37,060 bases of DNA from Mycobacterium celatum (lineage in GTDB: Bacteria > Actinomycetota > Actinomycetes > Mycobacteriales > Mycobacteriaceae): NCBI RefSeq assembly GCF_002101595.1, contig NZ_LQOM01000018.1:1-37060 (forward strand), read 5' to 3'. The notes under the pieces were generated by a model that saw only the letters and a list, made by a program, of their open reading frames with translations, ran no database searches and had not been told where the DNA came from. The translations under genes and the position numbers were made by a program. Of the stretch, positions 27,478-37,060 are shown piece after piece (the stretch's first letter is position 1; every line of letters starts with the position of its first letter).

Positions 27478-29138
27478 CGCAGTTCTGCTTCGTCGACCCG
27501 CATCGCCCACTGCGCGAACCGTTCGCCCTCACTCCGCTGTTTGACAAAATTGCGGACCACTCGGTCGACATAGTCGCCCAGTTCGTCGCTGGTGACCTTG
27601 TGCCGGCGCAGTTTGCGGCCAAACCCGCTGTCCAGGCCCAGACTCCCGCCCAGATGCACCTGAAAGCCCTCGACCGATCCGCCGTGGCCATCGTCGACCA
27701 TTTGGCCTTTGAATCCGATGTCGGCCACCTGGATTCGGGCGCACGAGTTGGGGCAGCCATTGATGTGAACCGTGATCGGCACGTCGAGCTGGGCGTTGAT
27801 GTCCTCCAGCCGCTTCTCAAGCTCGGGCACCAGAGTCTGTGCGCGCACCCGGGTTTCCGCGAATGACAGCTTGCAGAACTCGATCCCGGTGCAGGCCATC
27901 AGGTTCTTACGCCAGTGCGACGGCCGCGACGGCAGGCCGAGCGCATCCAGGCCAGCCACCATCTCGTCGACCTTGTCGTCGGGCACATCCAAAATAACCA
28001 GCTTTTGGTACGGGGTGAACCGTGCCCGCTCTGATCCGGCGCGCTCCATCAGGTCGGCGACGGCGCACAGGGTGGTGCCCGACACCCGTCCGGCGATCGG
28101 TGCCACACCGATCGCGTTGAGACCGTTCTTCAGTCGCTGGACGCCGACGTGGTCGATCGGGTGCTTGATCGGCTCCGGCGCTGGACCGTCGATGAGCTTG
28201 TATCCCAGATAATCAGTCTCGAGAAGCCCGCGGAACTTCTCGACGCCCCAGTCTTTGATCAGGAATTTCAGCCGGGCCTTCGAACGTAGCCGCCGATAGC
28301 CGTAATCGCGGAATATCTTGGTTACGCCCTCCCACACGTTGGGCACCTCGTCGAGTGGCACCCAGACGCCGACACGTTGGGCCATCATCGGATTGGTGGA
28401 TAGGCCACCGCCCACCCATAGGTCCATGCCGGGTCCATGCTCGGGATGGTTCACGCCGATGAATGCGACGTCGTGGGTCTCATGCGAGACGTCCTGCAGA
28501 CCCGATATCGCGGTCTTGTACTTGCGCGGCAAGTTCGCATAACCGGGATTGTTCATAAAGCGCCGCAGGATCTCGTCGATCGCCGGCGATGGATCGAGCA
28601 CCTCGTCGACCGAGTCGCCGGCCAGGGGCGAACCATGGATGGCGCGGGGGCAGTCGCCGCAGGCCTCGGTGCTTGTCAAGCCCACCGAGGCCAGCCGGTC
28701 CCAGATCTCGGGGACGTCCTCGACCCGAATCCAATGAAATTGCACGTTCTCCCGGTCGCCGATATCGGCGGTGTCCCGGGCGAATTCCTTGGAGACCTGA
28801 CCTAGCGTGCGCAGGGTGGCAGCCGACATCGGCTTGCCATCGGAGCGCACCCGCATCATGAAATACTTGGCCTCGATGGTGTCGATGTTCTCGTCGCCGG
28901 TCCAGGTCCCGTCGTAGCCCTGCTCCCGTTGCGTGTACAGACCCATCCAGCGGAACCGGCCGCGCAGATCGGTTTTCTCGATGCTGTCAAAACCCTGCTT
29001 GGCGTAGACGTTCAAGATGCGATCCCGCACATTGAGCGGTGCATCATCGTGCTTGATCTGCTCGGTTTCATTGAGCGGTTCGCGCTCACCGAGCGCCCAC
29101 TGGCCCTCACTACGAGTCTTAGCGGGACGAGTGCTCAT
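27474..29138 (-). CDS. sirA: ferredoxin-dependent sulfite reductase SirA
   Basis: A 554-residue siroheme enzyme that reduces sulfite to sulfide with six electrons from ferredoxin. The ATG at 29138 (MSTRPAKTRSEGQWALG) has a GAAGGAGA SD; earlier in-frame starts add unrelated sequence. The [4Fe-4S]-siroheme Cys are at 416 and 422 (ACTGIEFC) and 462 and 466 (NGCPNSC). TEACGDCPR, which in M. tuberculosis SirA holds the Cys of a Tyr-Cys crosslink, is present. It heads sirA-cysH-che1 with overlapping genes. The related nitrite reductase NirA fold is the other possibility, but the cysH and chelatase neighbours support sulfite. Operator B lies about 230 bases upstream. Confidence 0.95.
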   Translation of the reverse strand: MSTRPAKTRSEGQWALGEREPLNETEQIKHDDAPLNVRDRILNVYAKQGFDSIEKTDLRGRFRWMGLYTQREQGYDGTWTGDENIDTIEAKYFMMRVRSDGKPMSAATLRTLGQVSKEFARDTADIGDRENVQFHWIRVEDVPEIWDRLASVGLTSTEACGDCPRAIHGSPLAGDSVDEVLDPSPAIDEILRRFMNNPGYANLPRKYKTAISGLQDVSHETHDVAFIGVNHPEHGPGMDLWVGGGLSTNPMMAQRVGVWVPLDEVPNVWEGVTKIFRDYGYRRLRSKARLKFLIKDWGVEKFRGLLETDYLGYKLIDGPAPEPIKHPIDHVGVQRLKNGLNAIGVAPIAGRVSGTTLCAVADLMERAGSERARFTPYQKLVILDVPDDKVDEMVAGLDALGLPSRPSHWRKNLMACTGIEFCKLSFAETRVRAQTLVPELEKRLEDINAQLDVPITVHINGCPNSCARIQVADIGFKGQMVDDGHGGSVEGFQVHLGGSLGLDSGFGRKLRRHKVTSDELGDYVDRVVRNFVKQRSEGERFAQWAMRVDEAELR

Positions 29139-29366
29139 CGGCGATTTCTCCTTCAAAAGATTGCCGGCCTGCACCATGCGAATCACCGGTAATTCACTCC
29201 CGGCGACATGGATTCGACTGCGTGCCGGCCATATTCGGACACGTCCTACGACATCGCGATCACTGTCGATCAGCAGTGCAGCGTCGATATCTGACGCCGC
29301 TCTTAGTTGGTTGGTGGGACCATGTGCCCGATAATCCACCGCGTTTGATGCCGTCAGTAGAGGCTT

Positions 29367-29397
29367 AACTGTTGTGAGGCCACAACAGTTCGTTGTG
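29367..29397. promoter_or_regulatory. operator site B, TTGTG-N4-CACAA-N7-TTGTG
   Basis: A perfect 10-bp inverted repeat, AACTGTTGTG-AGGC-CACAACAGTT (29367-29390), contains TTGTG-N4-CACAA at 29372-29385; a third TTGTG stands at 29393-29397 after 7 bases. It is the longest of the four dyads. It lies 234-259 bases upstream of sirA, in the 330-base space between sirA and the PPE gene, where no other feature was found. Confidence 0.85.
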
Positions 29398-29468
29398 TGT
29401 GCTCGTCGCCGTGGTGTGCGCGGTTGGACGTTGTCGGGCATCCACGCCGTGGTTCCGCGGCTGAAACC

Positions 29469-30668
29469 CTATCCTCCGACTGGGGGACGGGGCATTTTGA
29501 AACGGCGATCCCTCATGCGGAATACCTTGTTGCCGGTACGACGCCCTGTCACGTTCGTCATCGGCCCGACGGCCGGCGGCGGTGGCCCGCCCGGCGTGTT
29601 GACCGGCGGATTCCCCGCCCACGCTGGAAGCGCTCGGAAACCCGCTGCCGCCGAATGTGGGTGTTCACTGGCCGGACTAGCCGTCGGGACCGCTGCCGTC
29701 CAGCTCTGCGGAACGGACAACTTCCCCACCCGTTCAGCACTGTCAACACTCGCGGACACCTCACTGCGAATGCTGCCCGTCGTCTGCGTCGTGGTCGCAA
29801 CAGTGACGGCCGGCGTGGCCGGTTTCGCAGCATTCTTTGCCGCCTGAAGCTGGGACAAGCGAAGCCCTGTCCCGAATTGTCCCGTCGAAAACACGGCGTA
29901 AGTCACCTGCCACAGCGGATTGATCGGCCCAGCCAGGGTATTGAATTCACTGACGGCTGTGAGTATCGGTGTTGACGACGCCCCCGCCGCGGATGTGTTC
30001 GTGGATGCCCCCGATGCCAGCATTTGCAGCTGTCGGGGGAGGGCCAACATCGCCTGCCACAGTGTCGTCTGGGAATGCGCTGAGGGCGAGCTGCCAACGG
30101 CCTGTGCGACCGCCGAGGCCTGTGCGGATTGCCCGGTGGGACTTGTGGTTTGGGGCGGTTGGGTGAACGGCGTCAGCGTGGACGCGGCCGACGCGGATGC
30201 GGCATAACAGTACATCGCGGCAGCGTCTTGCGCCCACATTTCGGCGTAGGCCGCCTCGATGGCGGCAATCGCCGGTGTGTTTTGTCCGAAGAAGTTGGTT
30301 GCGACCAGCGTCGCCAGCTGGATGCGGTTCGCCGCGACCGCCGCCGGAGGCACTGTTGCGGCGAACGCTGTCTCATAGGCTGCCGCGGCCGCCCGCGCCT
30401 GGCTGGCGGCCTGCTCGGCCTGCGCCGCCGTCGTGCTCGCCCACGCCACGAAGGGCGCAGCGGCGCTGGCCATTGCGTCTGAGGCCTCGCCCGACCAACT
30501 TTCGCCGTGCAGCCCGGAGATCACCGAGGAGTATCCGGCCACGAACAAGTCCAATTGGGCGGCCAGCGCGTCCCAGGCTGACGCGGCCGTCAGCATCGGG
30601 CCTGCACCGGGGCCGGCATACATCCTGGCCGAGTTGACTTCGGGCGGCAAGGCCGCGAACTCAAGCAC
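29469..30668 (-). CDS. PPE-SVP protein without PE partner
   Basis: A 399-residue PPE-SVP protein with a GTG start at 30668 ([16 protein letters not shown]) after GAAAGG. It has the WSGEAS turn, the SVP block [13 protein letters not shown] and the tail [15 protein letters not shown]. The first in-frame ATG at 30857 lies inside the PPE gene upstream and is rejected. It is 67 bases downstream of the other minus-strand PPE, with a near-identical RRFKMPRP tail, so these two are a duplicated pair and probably one operon. No PE gene lies in this half of the window. Confidence 0.92.
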   Translation of the reverse strand: MLEFAALPPEVNSARMYAGPGAGPMLTAASAWDALAAQLDLFVAGYSSVISGLHGESWSGEASDAMASAAAPFVAWASTTAAQAEQAASQARAAAAAYETAFAATVPPAAVAANRIQLATLVATNFFGQNTPAIAAIEAAYAEMWAQDAAAMYCYAASASAASTLTPFTQPPQTTSPTGQSAQASAVAQAVGSSPSAHSQTTLWQAMLALPRQLQMLASGASTNTSAAGASSTPILTAVSEFNTLAGPINPLWQVTYAVFSTGQFGTGLRLSQLQAAKNAAKPATPAVTVATTTQTTGSIRSEVSASVDSAERVGKLSVPQSWTAAVPTASPASEHPHSAAAGFRALPAWAGNPPVNTPGGPPPPAVGPMTNVTGRRTGNKVFRMRDRRFKMPRPPVGG

Positions 30669-30735
30669 CGGCGAGCCTTTCGCGCCCGCCGACAGCGATC
30701 GCGCTGCAGTCGGCGCCGAGAATGGTGCCCACCCG

Positions 30736-31938
30736 CTATCCGCCGAGGGTGGGGCGAGGCATCTTGAAACGGCGAGGCTCGACGCGCAAGACACTGCTGA
30801 CCGAGGCACGCGCCACCATGCCTGCCATCGGACCCAGACCCGCAATCGGAGCCCCACTCAATCCGCTCGTCGGTGAGATTTCCTCGGACGGCGCAACAGC
30901 TCCAAGGTCCATTTCCGACAGCCACGACGGCTCTTCCGCGGCGCTGGCCACTGGAGTTGCCGACGTCCAATTCTGCGGAACAGACAAGCCGCCGATCGGT
31001 GCCGCTCGACCCACACTGGCGAGCACCCGGGCCCGAATACCTGCTGGAGCCAACGTCTTCGTCCCGACAGTACTGGCCTGACTAGCCGCCTCGGGCAGAT
31101 GACCACCCCCTTGGACGTTGGCCCGGAAAAGACCAGTCCCAAAGCTTCCCGCCGACGTATAGGTGCGGCTCAGGCCGGAGGCCAGATTCACAGGCGAGGT
31201 AAGGGTATTGAAGTCACTGAAGCCGGTGAGTATCGACGACGACAATGAGGAAGACGACGATGCAGAAGAGCCCGAGGACCCCGCTGTCGAGAGGGTTTGC
31301 AGGTGTTGCGGCACCGCAGAAATCAGCCGGGACAGGGTGGCCTGCGACTGTGCGGAGGCTGAATTACCGACGGCGTTGGCCACCGCGGCGGCCTGTCCCG
31401 ATTGCCCTGCGGCGCTTGTGGTCTGCGGCGGATTGTTGAATGGCGTCAGCATGGTCGCCGCCGACGAAGACGCGGCATAGCCGTACATCGCGTGCGCATC
31501 CTGCGCCCACATTTCGGAGTAGGCGGCCTCGATGGCCGCGATCTGCGTCGTGTTCTGCCCGAAGATGTTGGTGGCAACCAAATTTGCCAACTGGCTGCGG
31601 TTGGCCGTGACGAGCTCCGGCGCCACGGTCGCGGCTAATGCGGTCTCATACGCGGCTGCCGCGGCCCGAGCCCGGCTGGCCGTCTCCTCAGCGTTGGCCG
31701 CCGCCGCCGTCACCCACGCCACGTAGGGTGCGGCCGCGTCGCCCATCGCGATCGAGGCACCCCCCGACCATGCCTCGCCTTGCAGCCCCGAGATCGCTGA
31801 GGAGTAGGCCCGTGAGATCGATTCCAGTTGGCCCGCAAGGGCATCCCAGGCCGATGCGGCCGCCACCATCGGCCCTGAGCCAGGACCGGCATACATTCTG
31901 CCGGAATTGATTTCCGGGGGTAGAACTCCAAAATCCAT
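30736..31938 (-). CDS. PPE-SVP protein without PE partner
   Basis: A 400-residue PPE-SVP protein. The ATG at 31938 begins [16 protein letters not shown]; the in-frame ATG at 32079 adds sequence with no PPE likeness. It has the WSGGAS turn, a Ser-rich stretch ([15 protein letters not shown]) in the middle, the SVP block [13 protein letters not shown] and the tail [12 protein letters not shown]. Neither this gene nor its downstream neighbour is preceded by an M-box or by a TTGTG operator. Confidence 0.93.
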   Translation of the reverse strand: MDFGVLPPEINSGRMYAGPGSGPMVAAASAWDALAGQLESISRAYSSAISGLQGEAWSGGASIAMGDAAAPYVAWVTAAAANAEETASRARAAAAAYETALAATVAPELVTANRSQLANLVATNIFGQNTTQIAAIEAAYSEMWAQDAHAMYGYAASSSAATMLTPFNNPPQTTSAAGQSGQAAAVANAVGNSASAQSQATLSRLISAVPQHLQTLSTAGSSGSSASSSSSLSSSILTGFSDFNTLTSPVNLASGLSRTYTSAGSFGTGLFRANVQGGGHLPEAASQASTVGTKTLAPAGIRARVLASVGRAAPIGGLSVPQNWTSATPVASAAEEPSWLSEMDLGAVAPSEEISPTSGLSGAPIAGLGPMAGMVARASVSSVLRVEPRRFKMPRPTLGG

Positions 31939-32908
31939 TCTGGTTGCCTCTGTCGTTTGATTTCTGATGGCCGGCGTACGGCCAAACGCGTCCCTACCGG
32001 TCACCGGACAGGGTCCGCATAGTCTCCGTCCAGCCGTATAAGCCCGTGTCGGTTCGTAATCGGTTGGCTGTTGATTCAAAAGATCGGCTACCCGGCTGGT
32101 GATGCTCTTTGGCAGTCACTCGCGCGGCTGGCATCACTATGACCGAAGGAATTGCCAATGGGTTGTCGCGGTCACGTTGCAGCAGCGCGAGGCACGACGC
32201 GCGGCTATGCGTCGCCAAATACCGGGAGGCACGCTACGGGTACCGCGAAGGCAGGCCACATCGAGGCCGAGCAGGGCAAGACGGGCCAGGGCGTCTTGAC
32301 AGGTATGTCGAAATGCCTACAGTCGAGTGCTTTTCACCCCGCAGGTTATGACTTTGGCAACGATCTGGCACGGATTCACTTCATGTGCTTATGAGCCTCG
32401 GCTGCGCCATTGTCGATGTCTCCGACGTTGCAGGCATGCATAGACGCGGAGATTGCGTCTGTTCGTGGGGAATTCGCGAGGGTGCCGCGAGTCGGGGGTA
32501 GGCAGCACGTCGCCGATGACCACCTGACGCTCGACACCGAGTGCTCGAGCGTCGCACCAGACGGTGGGTCCGTGCGTATCGGCACGTCCTAATTCGTTGC
32601 TGCTCATCGTCTCCGGTGTTCTCCTATGCGGTGAATAAAGCGTAAACAGCTGACGCTGTGAATCCAGTGGATTGGCGCTGCAGATGGGCTGAAAGTGCGA
32701 TTCATCGTATCGGTATTTGCTGGCCGCATTACGCGCGATCGGGCTGGCGCCAGCGACGTCCCGGCGTCAAGAGTCTGCACCCGCGCCAAACGAATGGTGG
32801 TGCGGTGGCATTCATGAGCCTATGTGGGCCGTTGCCGGTAGGGGAATTACAGCGGTTACACGAATCGCATTGGCGCCAAACTGATCTCAATGCAAGAACT
32901 GCCTTCCA
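31939..32908. other. 970-base stretch between PPE and narK with no confident gene
   Basis: Only weak ORFs are present on either strand. The best is at 32389-32607 on the minus strand (listed separately). The stretch holds the upstream region of the PPE row and the 3' flank of narK. I see no tRNA, transposase fragment, CRISPR or riboswitch here. A decayed gene without recognisable remains is possible. Confidence 0.5.
32389..32607 (-). CDS. possible small ORF, unknown
   Basis: A 72-residue ORF (MSSNELGRADTHGPTVWCDA...) whose ATG is preceded by CGGAGACG. The C-terminal part is Arg-rich and looks like an out-of-frame continuation, so a frameshifted remnant is possible. No domain recognised. Confidence 0.2.
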   Translation of the reverse strand: MSSNELGRADTHGPTVWCDARALGVERQVVIGDVLPTPDSRHPREFPTNRRNLRVYACLQRRRHRQWRSRGS

Positions 32909-34360
32909 TCAGAGGTCGACCTGCCCTGGTACCGAGGATCCGACCAATCCACCGTCGACGCGCGACGATACCGACGCGGCATGTGCGGCCAGCGCGGCCG
33001 ACGCACGGGCGAAGGGTCGGCGCACGTACACCGACCATGTGACCAACGCCGCGGCGGCATAAATCACCAAGAAGACCCAGAACGCAGCTGTGTCAGTGTG
33101 GGTGCTCTGGTAGGACTGCCGCAGCACCAGGTTGACTCCGACGCCGCCGAAGGCACCTGCTGCAGCTGCGAATCCGATCAACGCTCCCGACATGTTGCGT
33201 GACCAGTGGTTGCGTTCGGATTCGGTGCTGAACCCCCGCGTGTGGCTGCGCGCTTCGATGACCGCCGGGATCAGCTTGAACACCGAGCCCTTGCCGAGAC
33301 CTGCCAAGAAGAACAGGCAGAGGAGGGAGACGATATAGCCGACCATGGTAGTGCCGGTTGTCGGGCCGGCGGTGTGGTCGTCGTGGGTGCTGACACTGGC
33401 CAGCGCTCCCGTTGCGGCGACCATGCCGGCAAAGACGGCCAGCGTGACACGTCCGCCGCCGAATCGGTCGGCCAGCCGGCCGCCGTAGATTCGCGACAAA
33501 GCGCCCAGGAGCGGCCCGATGAAGGCGTACGCGGCGGCGTGTAGGGATGCGTGTTCGGCGCTTTCGCCGCTGGCCACGAAGTTAATCTGCAGCACCTGGC
33601 CGAACGCGAACGAGAACCCGATGAACGTCCCGAAGGTACCGACGTAAAGCAGCGCGAGTATCCAGGTGTCCGGCTCGATCATGACCGACCGCAGGGTGGC
33701 CGCCTCGATGCCGTGCTCCAGGTTGTCCATGAACAGTGCCGCCATCAACGCGACCACCACCAGCAACACCAGGTACACCGCGCATACGCAGTACGGCTGA
33801 CGGTGGCCGGCGACGGCGAGCACCACCAGTCCCACTATCTGGACGCCCGCGACCCCGAGATTGCCGATGCCGGCGCTCAGCCCGAGTGCTGAGCCCTTGA
33901 GTCGCTGCGGGTAGAAGGCGTTGACATTGGCCAGCGATGCCGCGTAGTTGGCGCCGCCGCACCCGGTCAGTGCCGCGCACACTACATACGTCCACAATGG
34001 CAGGCCGGGGTTGGCGAGCAGCACGATAGTTCCGGCCGTGGGGACCAGCAGTATGAGCGCCGCAAACGTCGTCCAGTTGCGGCCGCCGAACCTCGCGATG
34101 CCCAACGTGTAGGGAATACGCAGGCTTGCGCCGGACAGCGTGGCGGTGGCGCCCAGCAGCAATTTGTCGGCCGCCGAAAAGCCGTACACCGACTCCGGCA
34201 TGAACAGCACCATCACCGACCAGAGGGCCCAGATCGAGAAGGCGACGTGGTCGGCCGCCATCATGCAGAGCAGGTTGCGTCGCGCGGCTTTCTTGTTGCC
34301 GGATTCCCACGCCACAACGTCGTCGGGATTCCAGTCGACGATCCGGTGCGCGCGGCCCAT
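32909..34360 (-). CDS. NarK-type nitrate/nitrite transporter (MFS)
   Basis: A 483-residue major facilitator protein with 12 likely transmembrane segments. The start MGRAHRIVDWNPDDVVAWE and the long helix-5 motif GGANYAASLANVNAFYPQR with SAGIGNLGVAG mark the NarK/NasA family, close to NarK3/NarK1 of M. tuberculosis. It moves nitrate in or exchanges nitrate and nitrite. GAGGC lies just before the ATG. The gene is alone on its stretch, 500 bases downstream of ctaD. Operator C is some 460 bases upstream and could act on it through a long leader. Confidence 0.92.
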   Translation of the reverse strand: MGRAHRIVDWNPDDVVAWESGNKKAARRNLLCMMAADHVAFSIWALWSVMVLFMPESVYGFSAADKLLLGATATLSGASLRIPYTLGIARFGGRNWTTFAALILLVPTAGTIVLLANPGLPLWTYVVCAALTGCGGANYAASLANVNAFYPQRLKGSALGLSAGIGNLGVAGVQIVGLVVLAVAGHRQPYCVCAVYLVLLVVVALMAALFMDNLEHGIEAATLRSVMIEPDTWILALLYVGTFGTFIGFSFAFGQVLQINFVASGESAEHASLHAAAYAFIGPLLGALSRIYGGRLADRFGGGRVTLAVFAGMVAATGALASVSTHDDHTAGPTTGTTMVGYIVSLLCLFFLAGLGKGSVFKLIPAVIEARSHTRGFSTESERNHWSRNMSGALIGFAAAAGAFGGVGVNLVLRQSYQSTHTDTAAFWVFLVIYAAAALVTWSVYVRRPFARASAALAAHAASVSSRVDGGLVGSSVPGQVDL

Positions 34361-34818
34361 TTAGCCTCCTCGTGATCAAAATGGCCAGAAAAGTACGCTA
34401 CCGAGGGAATCCCCTATGGCGCGCAGTAAACCCTGTGAGTTACCAGTGAATTTCGACTTCCCAAGCTGGCACCAGAGGGATAGCCCCTGCCGGGCCTAGG
34501 CGGCATACCGGGAGTCGACAAACCTGCATAACTGACGAAATCCGTAGTTGCCCTGGAACATTAGATTTGGGCTATCCAGCGTCATTAATCAACGCTTCTC
34601 CTTCACCTGCTGACCCGCATTACAGCATCATCGCTAATTATCGCTCATCCACACAGATTTGACCGCTTTTCAGCACGCGCGCCAACACCAACAACCTCTG
34701 TACATTGAGGTTGTCGTCACTCACCTATTGCATAATTCGATGGCGTGCGTCATTTAGTCCGATGGGTCATACCGACGATGGTTCACTGCCCACGAAGCGG
34801 TCAGTAGTGACTTTGTCG
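34361..34818. other. long gap upstream of narK
   Basis: No gene is evident. GC is lower than in the surroundings, as expected of regulatory DNA. A perfect 8-bp inverted repeat, ACAACCTC-N8-GAGGTTGT (34691-34714), could be a terminator stem for ctaD or an operator for narK. Operator C follows at 34819. Confidence 0.5.
34691..34714. repeat. 8-bp perfect inverted repeat
   Basis: ACAACCTC (34691-34698) and GAGGTTGT (34707-34714) flank an 8-base loop TGTACATT, itself partly symmetric around GTAC. No T-tract follows on the minus strand, so a Rho-independent terminator is unlikely. It may be a regulator site for narK. Confidence 0.45.
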
Positions 34819-34844
34819 TTGTGACCTCACAAGTTTCCGTTGTG
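34819..34844. promoter_or_regulatory. operator site C, TTGTG-N4-CACAA-N7-TTGTG
   Basis: TTGTG-ACCT-CACAA (34819-34832), then 7 bases and TTGTG (34840-34844). It lies just 19 bases past the ctaD stop and about 460 bases upstream of narK, and has the same layout and orientation as sites A, B and D. Confidence 0.75.
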
Positions 34845-34862
34845 CGCCGTTCGGGTGGCCTG

Positions 34863-36572
34863 TCATTGCGGAATCAGCGTTGCCCGCCGCTTGACATGGG
34901 CTTCGGCGCGAAGTCGTTCCACCATGTGCGGGTGGTGCAACTCGAAGGCAGGCCGCTCGGAGCGGATGCGGGGCAGCTCGGTGAAGTTGTGTCGCGGTGG
35001 CGGGCAGCTGGTGGCCCACTCCAGCGAGTTGCCGTAGCCCCATGGGTCGTCGACGGTGACGACTTCGCCGTAGCGCCAGCTCTTGAACACGTTCCAGATG
35101 AACGGGATCATTGACACCCCCAGGATGAATGATCCGATCGTGGATACGATGTTGAGCGACTGGAAGCCGTCGGTGGGCAGGTAGTCGGCGTAGCGGCGCG
35201 GCATGCCCATGTTGCCCAGCCAGTGTTGGACCAGGAACGTGGTGTGAAACCCGATGAAGGTCAACCAGAAATGCAACTTGCCGAGCCGTTCGTCGAGCAG
35301 CCGACCCGTCATCTTCGGAAACCAGAAGTACACCCCGCCGAACGAGGCGAACACGATGGTGCCGAACAGCACGTAGTGAAAGTGCGCAACCACGAAATAG
35401 CTGTCGGTGACGTGGAAGTCCAGCGGCGGGCTGGCCAGCAGCACACCGGATAGCCCGCCCAACAAGAAGGTGACGAGGAAACCGAATGCCCACAGCATCG
35501 GGGTCTCGAACGTCAATTGCCCCTTCCACATGGTGCCGATCCAGTTGAAGAACTTGATCCCCGTCGGCACTGCAATCAGATACGACATGAGGCTGAAGAA
35601 CGGCAACAGCACTGCGCCGGTGGCGAACATGTGGTGCGCCCACACCGCCATCGACAGTGCCGCGATGGCGAGCGTGGCGTAGACCAGCGTGGTGTAGCCG
35701 AAGACCGGTTTGCGCGAAAACACGGGGATGATTTCGGTGATGATGCCGAAGAACGGTAGCGCGACGATGTAGACCTCGGGGTGGCCGAAGAACCAGAACA
35801 GGTGCTGCCACAACAGGACTCCGCCGTTGGCGACGTCGTAGATATGGGCGCCCAGGTGGCGGTCATAGGCCAGCCCGAACAGCGCGGCGGTGAGCAGCGG
35901 GAAGGCCAGCAGCACCAGGATCGACGTCACCAGGATGTTCCAGGTGAAGATCGGCATCCGAAACATCGTCATGCCCGGCGCGCGCATGCACACGACCGTG
36001 GTGATCATGTTGACCGCGCCCAGGATGGTGCCCAGACCGGCGACGATCAATCCCATGATCCACAGGTCGGGCCCGGCACCGGGTGAGTGGATGGCATTCG
36101 ACAGCGGAGTGTAGGCAGTCCAGCCGAAATCCGCTGCCCCGCCGGGGGTGACGAAACCGGCGATCGTGATCAGCGCGCCGAACAAGAACAACCAATAAGA
36201 GAAGGCGTTGAGCCGCGGAAATGCCACATCGGGTGCACCGATTTGCAACGGCAGCACCAGGTTGGCGAACCCGAACACGATCGGGGTGGCATACAACAGC
36301 AACATGATGGTGCCGTGCATGGTGAACAGCTGGTTGTACTGCTCGTTGGACAAAAACTGCAGACCAGGCGACGCCAATTCGGTCCGCATCAACAGCGCCA
36401 TCAGACCACCGAGAAAAAACAGCGCGTAGCAGGTGACGACATACATGAGGCCGATCAGCTTGTGATCAGTGGTCGTCACCAGTTTGTAGAGCAGCGTGCC
36501 CTTCACGCCCAATCGTTCAGGAAACGGACGGCGGGCTTGCAACAGCGGTTGAGACGGCGCTACGGCTATCAT
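34863..36572 (-). CDS. ctaD: aa3-type cytochrome c oxidase subunit I
   Basis: A 569-residue haem-copper oxidase subunit with about 12 transmembrane segments; it reduces O2 and pumps protons in the bcc-aa3 supercomplex. The active-site residues are intact: HPEVY (His264, Tyr268), the CuB pair His313-His314, HFH (His397, His399) and the K-channel lysine (Lys340 in GIKFFNW). The C-terminus has the mycobacterial block [20 protein letters not shown]. It differs at many positions from M. tuberculosis CtaD as I recall it, and its neighbours narK and trxB are not those of the usual ctaD locus, so it is probably a second copy. Subunits II-IV are not in the window. Operator D is 82 bases upstream. Confidence 0.95.
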   Translation of the reverse strand: MIAVAPSQPLLQARRPFPERLGVKGTLLYKLVTTTDHKLIGLMYVVTCYALFFLGGLMALLMRTELASPGLQFLSNEQYNQLFTMHGTIMLLLYATPIVFGFANLVLPLQIGAPDVAFPRLNAFSYWLFLFGALITIAGFVTPGGAADFGWTAYTPLSNAIHSPGAGPDLWIMGLIVAGLGTILGAVNMITTVVCMRAPGMTMFRMPIFTWNILVTSILVLLAFPLLTAALFGLAYDRHLGAHIYDVANGGVLLWQHLFWFFGHPEVYIVALPFFGIITEIIPVFSRKPVFGYTTLVYATLAIAALSMAVWAHHMFATGAVLLPFFSLMSYLIAVPTGIKFFNWIGTMWKGQLTFETPMLWAFGFLVTFLLGGLSGVLLASPPLDFHVTDSYFVVAHFHYVLFGTIVFASFGGVYFWFPKMTGRLLDERLGKLHFWLTFIGFHTTFLVQHWLGNMGMPRRYADYLPTDGFQSLNIVSTIGSFILGVSMIPFIWNVFKSWRYGEVVTVDDPWGYGNSLEWATSCPPPRHNFTELPRIRSERPAFELHHPHMVERLRAEAHVKRRATLIPQ

Positions 36573-36653
36573 CGCGTGTCCTTATCTCCAAACGCCACAG
36601 TCGTGGTGCCTGATACTTCGCTGCTCGATCGGCCATCGGTAGCGGTCGTTATG

Positions 36654-36679
36654 TTGTGGCGTCACAACATAATTTTGTG
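36654..36679. promoter_or_regulatory. operator site D, TTGTG-N4-CACAA-N7-TTGTG
   Basis: TTGTG-GCGT-CACAA (36654-36667), extended to the 8-bp arms ATGTTGTG/CACAACAT (36651-36670), then 7 bases and TTGTG (36675-36679). It stands between divergent ctaD (start 36572) and trxB (start 36840), so it could control either or both. Confidence 0.85.
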
Positions 36680-36770
36680 TGAGCTTTCCCTTAGAATGAC
36701 CCCTGATTGGCAATGACTTTCGCTACAGGCCCTAACCTTGTAGTCGCAAAGTTCATCGATGCCGCTCAGT

Positions 36771-37060
<290 letters not shown>

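Noticed and set aside
29372..29385. CRP/FNR site reading of the TTGTG dyads
   Set aside because: CRP sites are TGTGA-N6-TCACA, with 8 bases between TGTG and CACA; all four sites here have 4. FNR sites need TTGAT-N4-ATCAA.

Overview
The window comes from a high-GC mycobacterium, most likely a slow grower. It opens in the 3' end of an ESX-5 type VII secretion locus (mycP5, eccE5, eccA5, joined by ATGA overlaps) and continues into a large set of PE/PPE genes, QILSS- and Mtb9.9-type esx genes and DUF732 secreted proteins. I cannot name the species. The order after eccA5 recalls the M. tuberculosis PE20-PPE31-PPE32-PPE33-Rv1810 region, but it is expanded.

Positions 1-4258 hold the ESX-5 genes. 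Positions 4259-13606 hold three modules with one plan: an M-box (Mg2+-sensing) riboswitch, a short leader ORF, a PE gene and a PPE-SVP gene. The middle module runs on without a clear break through an esx pair into an NRAMP-family transporter whose metal-site motifs are non-canonical. This looks like one Mg2+-controlled operon with parts for both the outer and the inner membrane. Positions 13734-20868 hold two DUF732 genes, a possible small ORF and four more PPE-SVP genes arranged as two similar two-gene units.

After a decayed FAD monooxygenase (about 20870-21384) the content changes to redox and sulfur metabolism, mostly on the minus strand: fprA-like reductase plus 7Fe ferredoxin, a divergent LysR regulator, a long DUF732 protein, sirA-cysH-sirohydrochlorin chelatase, two PPE genes without PE partners, a NarK-type nitrate transporter, an aa3 oxidase subunit I (ctaD) and the start of a thioredoxin reductase. 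Several of these are probably extra copies of genes that sit elsewhere in mycobacterial genomes.

Four sites in this second half share an exact architecture, TTGTG-N4-CACAA-N7-TTGTG, all in the same orientation. They lie upstream of fprA, sirA, narK (distant) and ctaD. The dyad fits the T-N11-A box of LysR regulators, and one copy lies between fprA and the lysR gene. I infer an undescribed local regulon joining ferredoxin reduction, sulfite reduction, nitrate transport and the terminal oxidase. The three M-box modules and this four-site regulon are the two main discoveries in the window.
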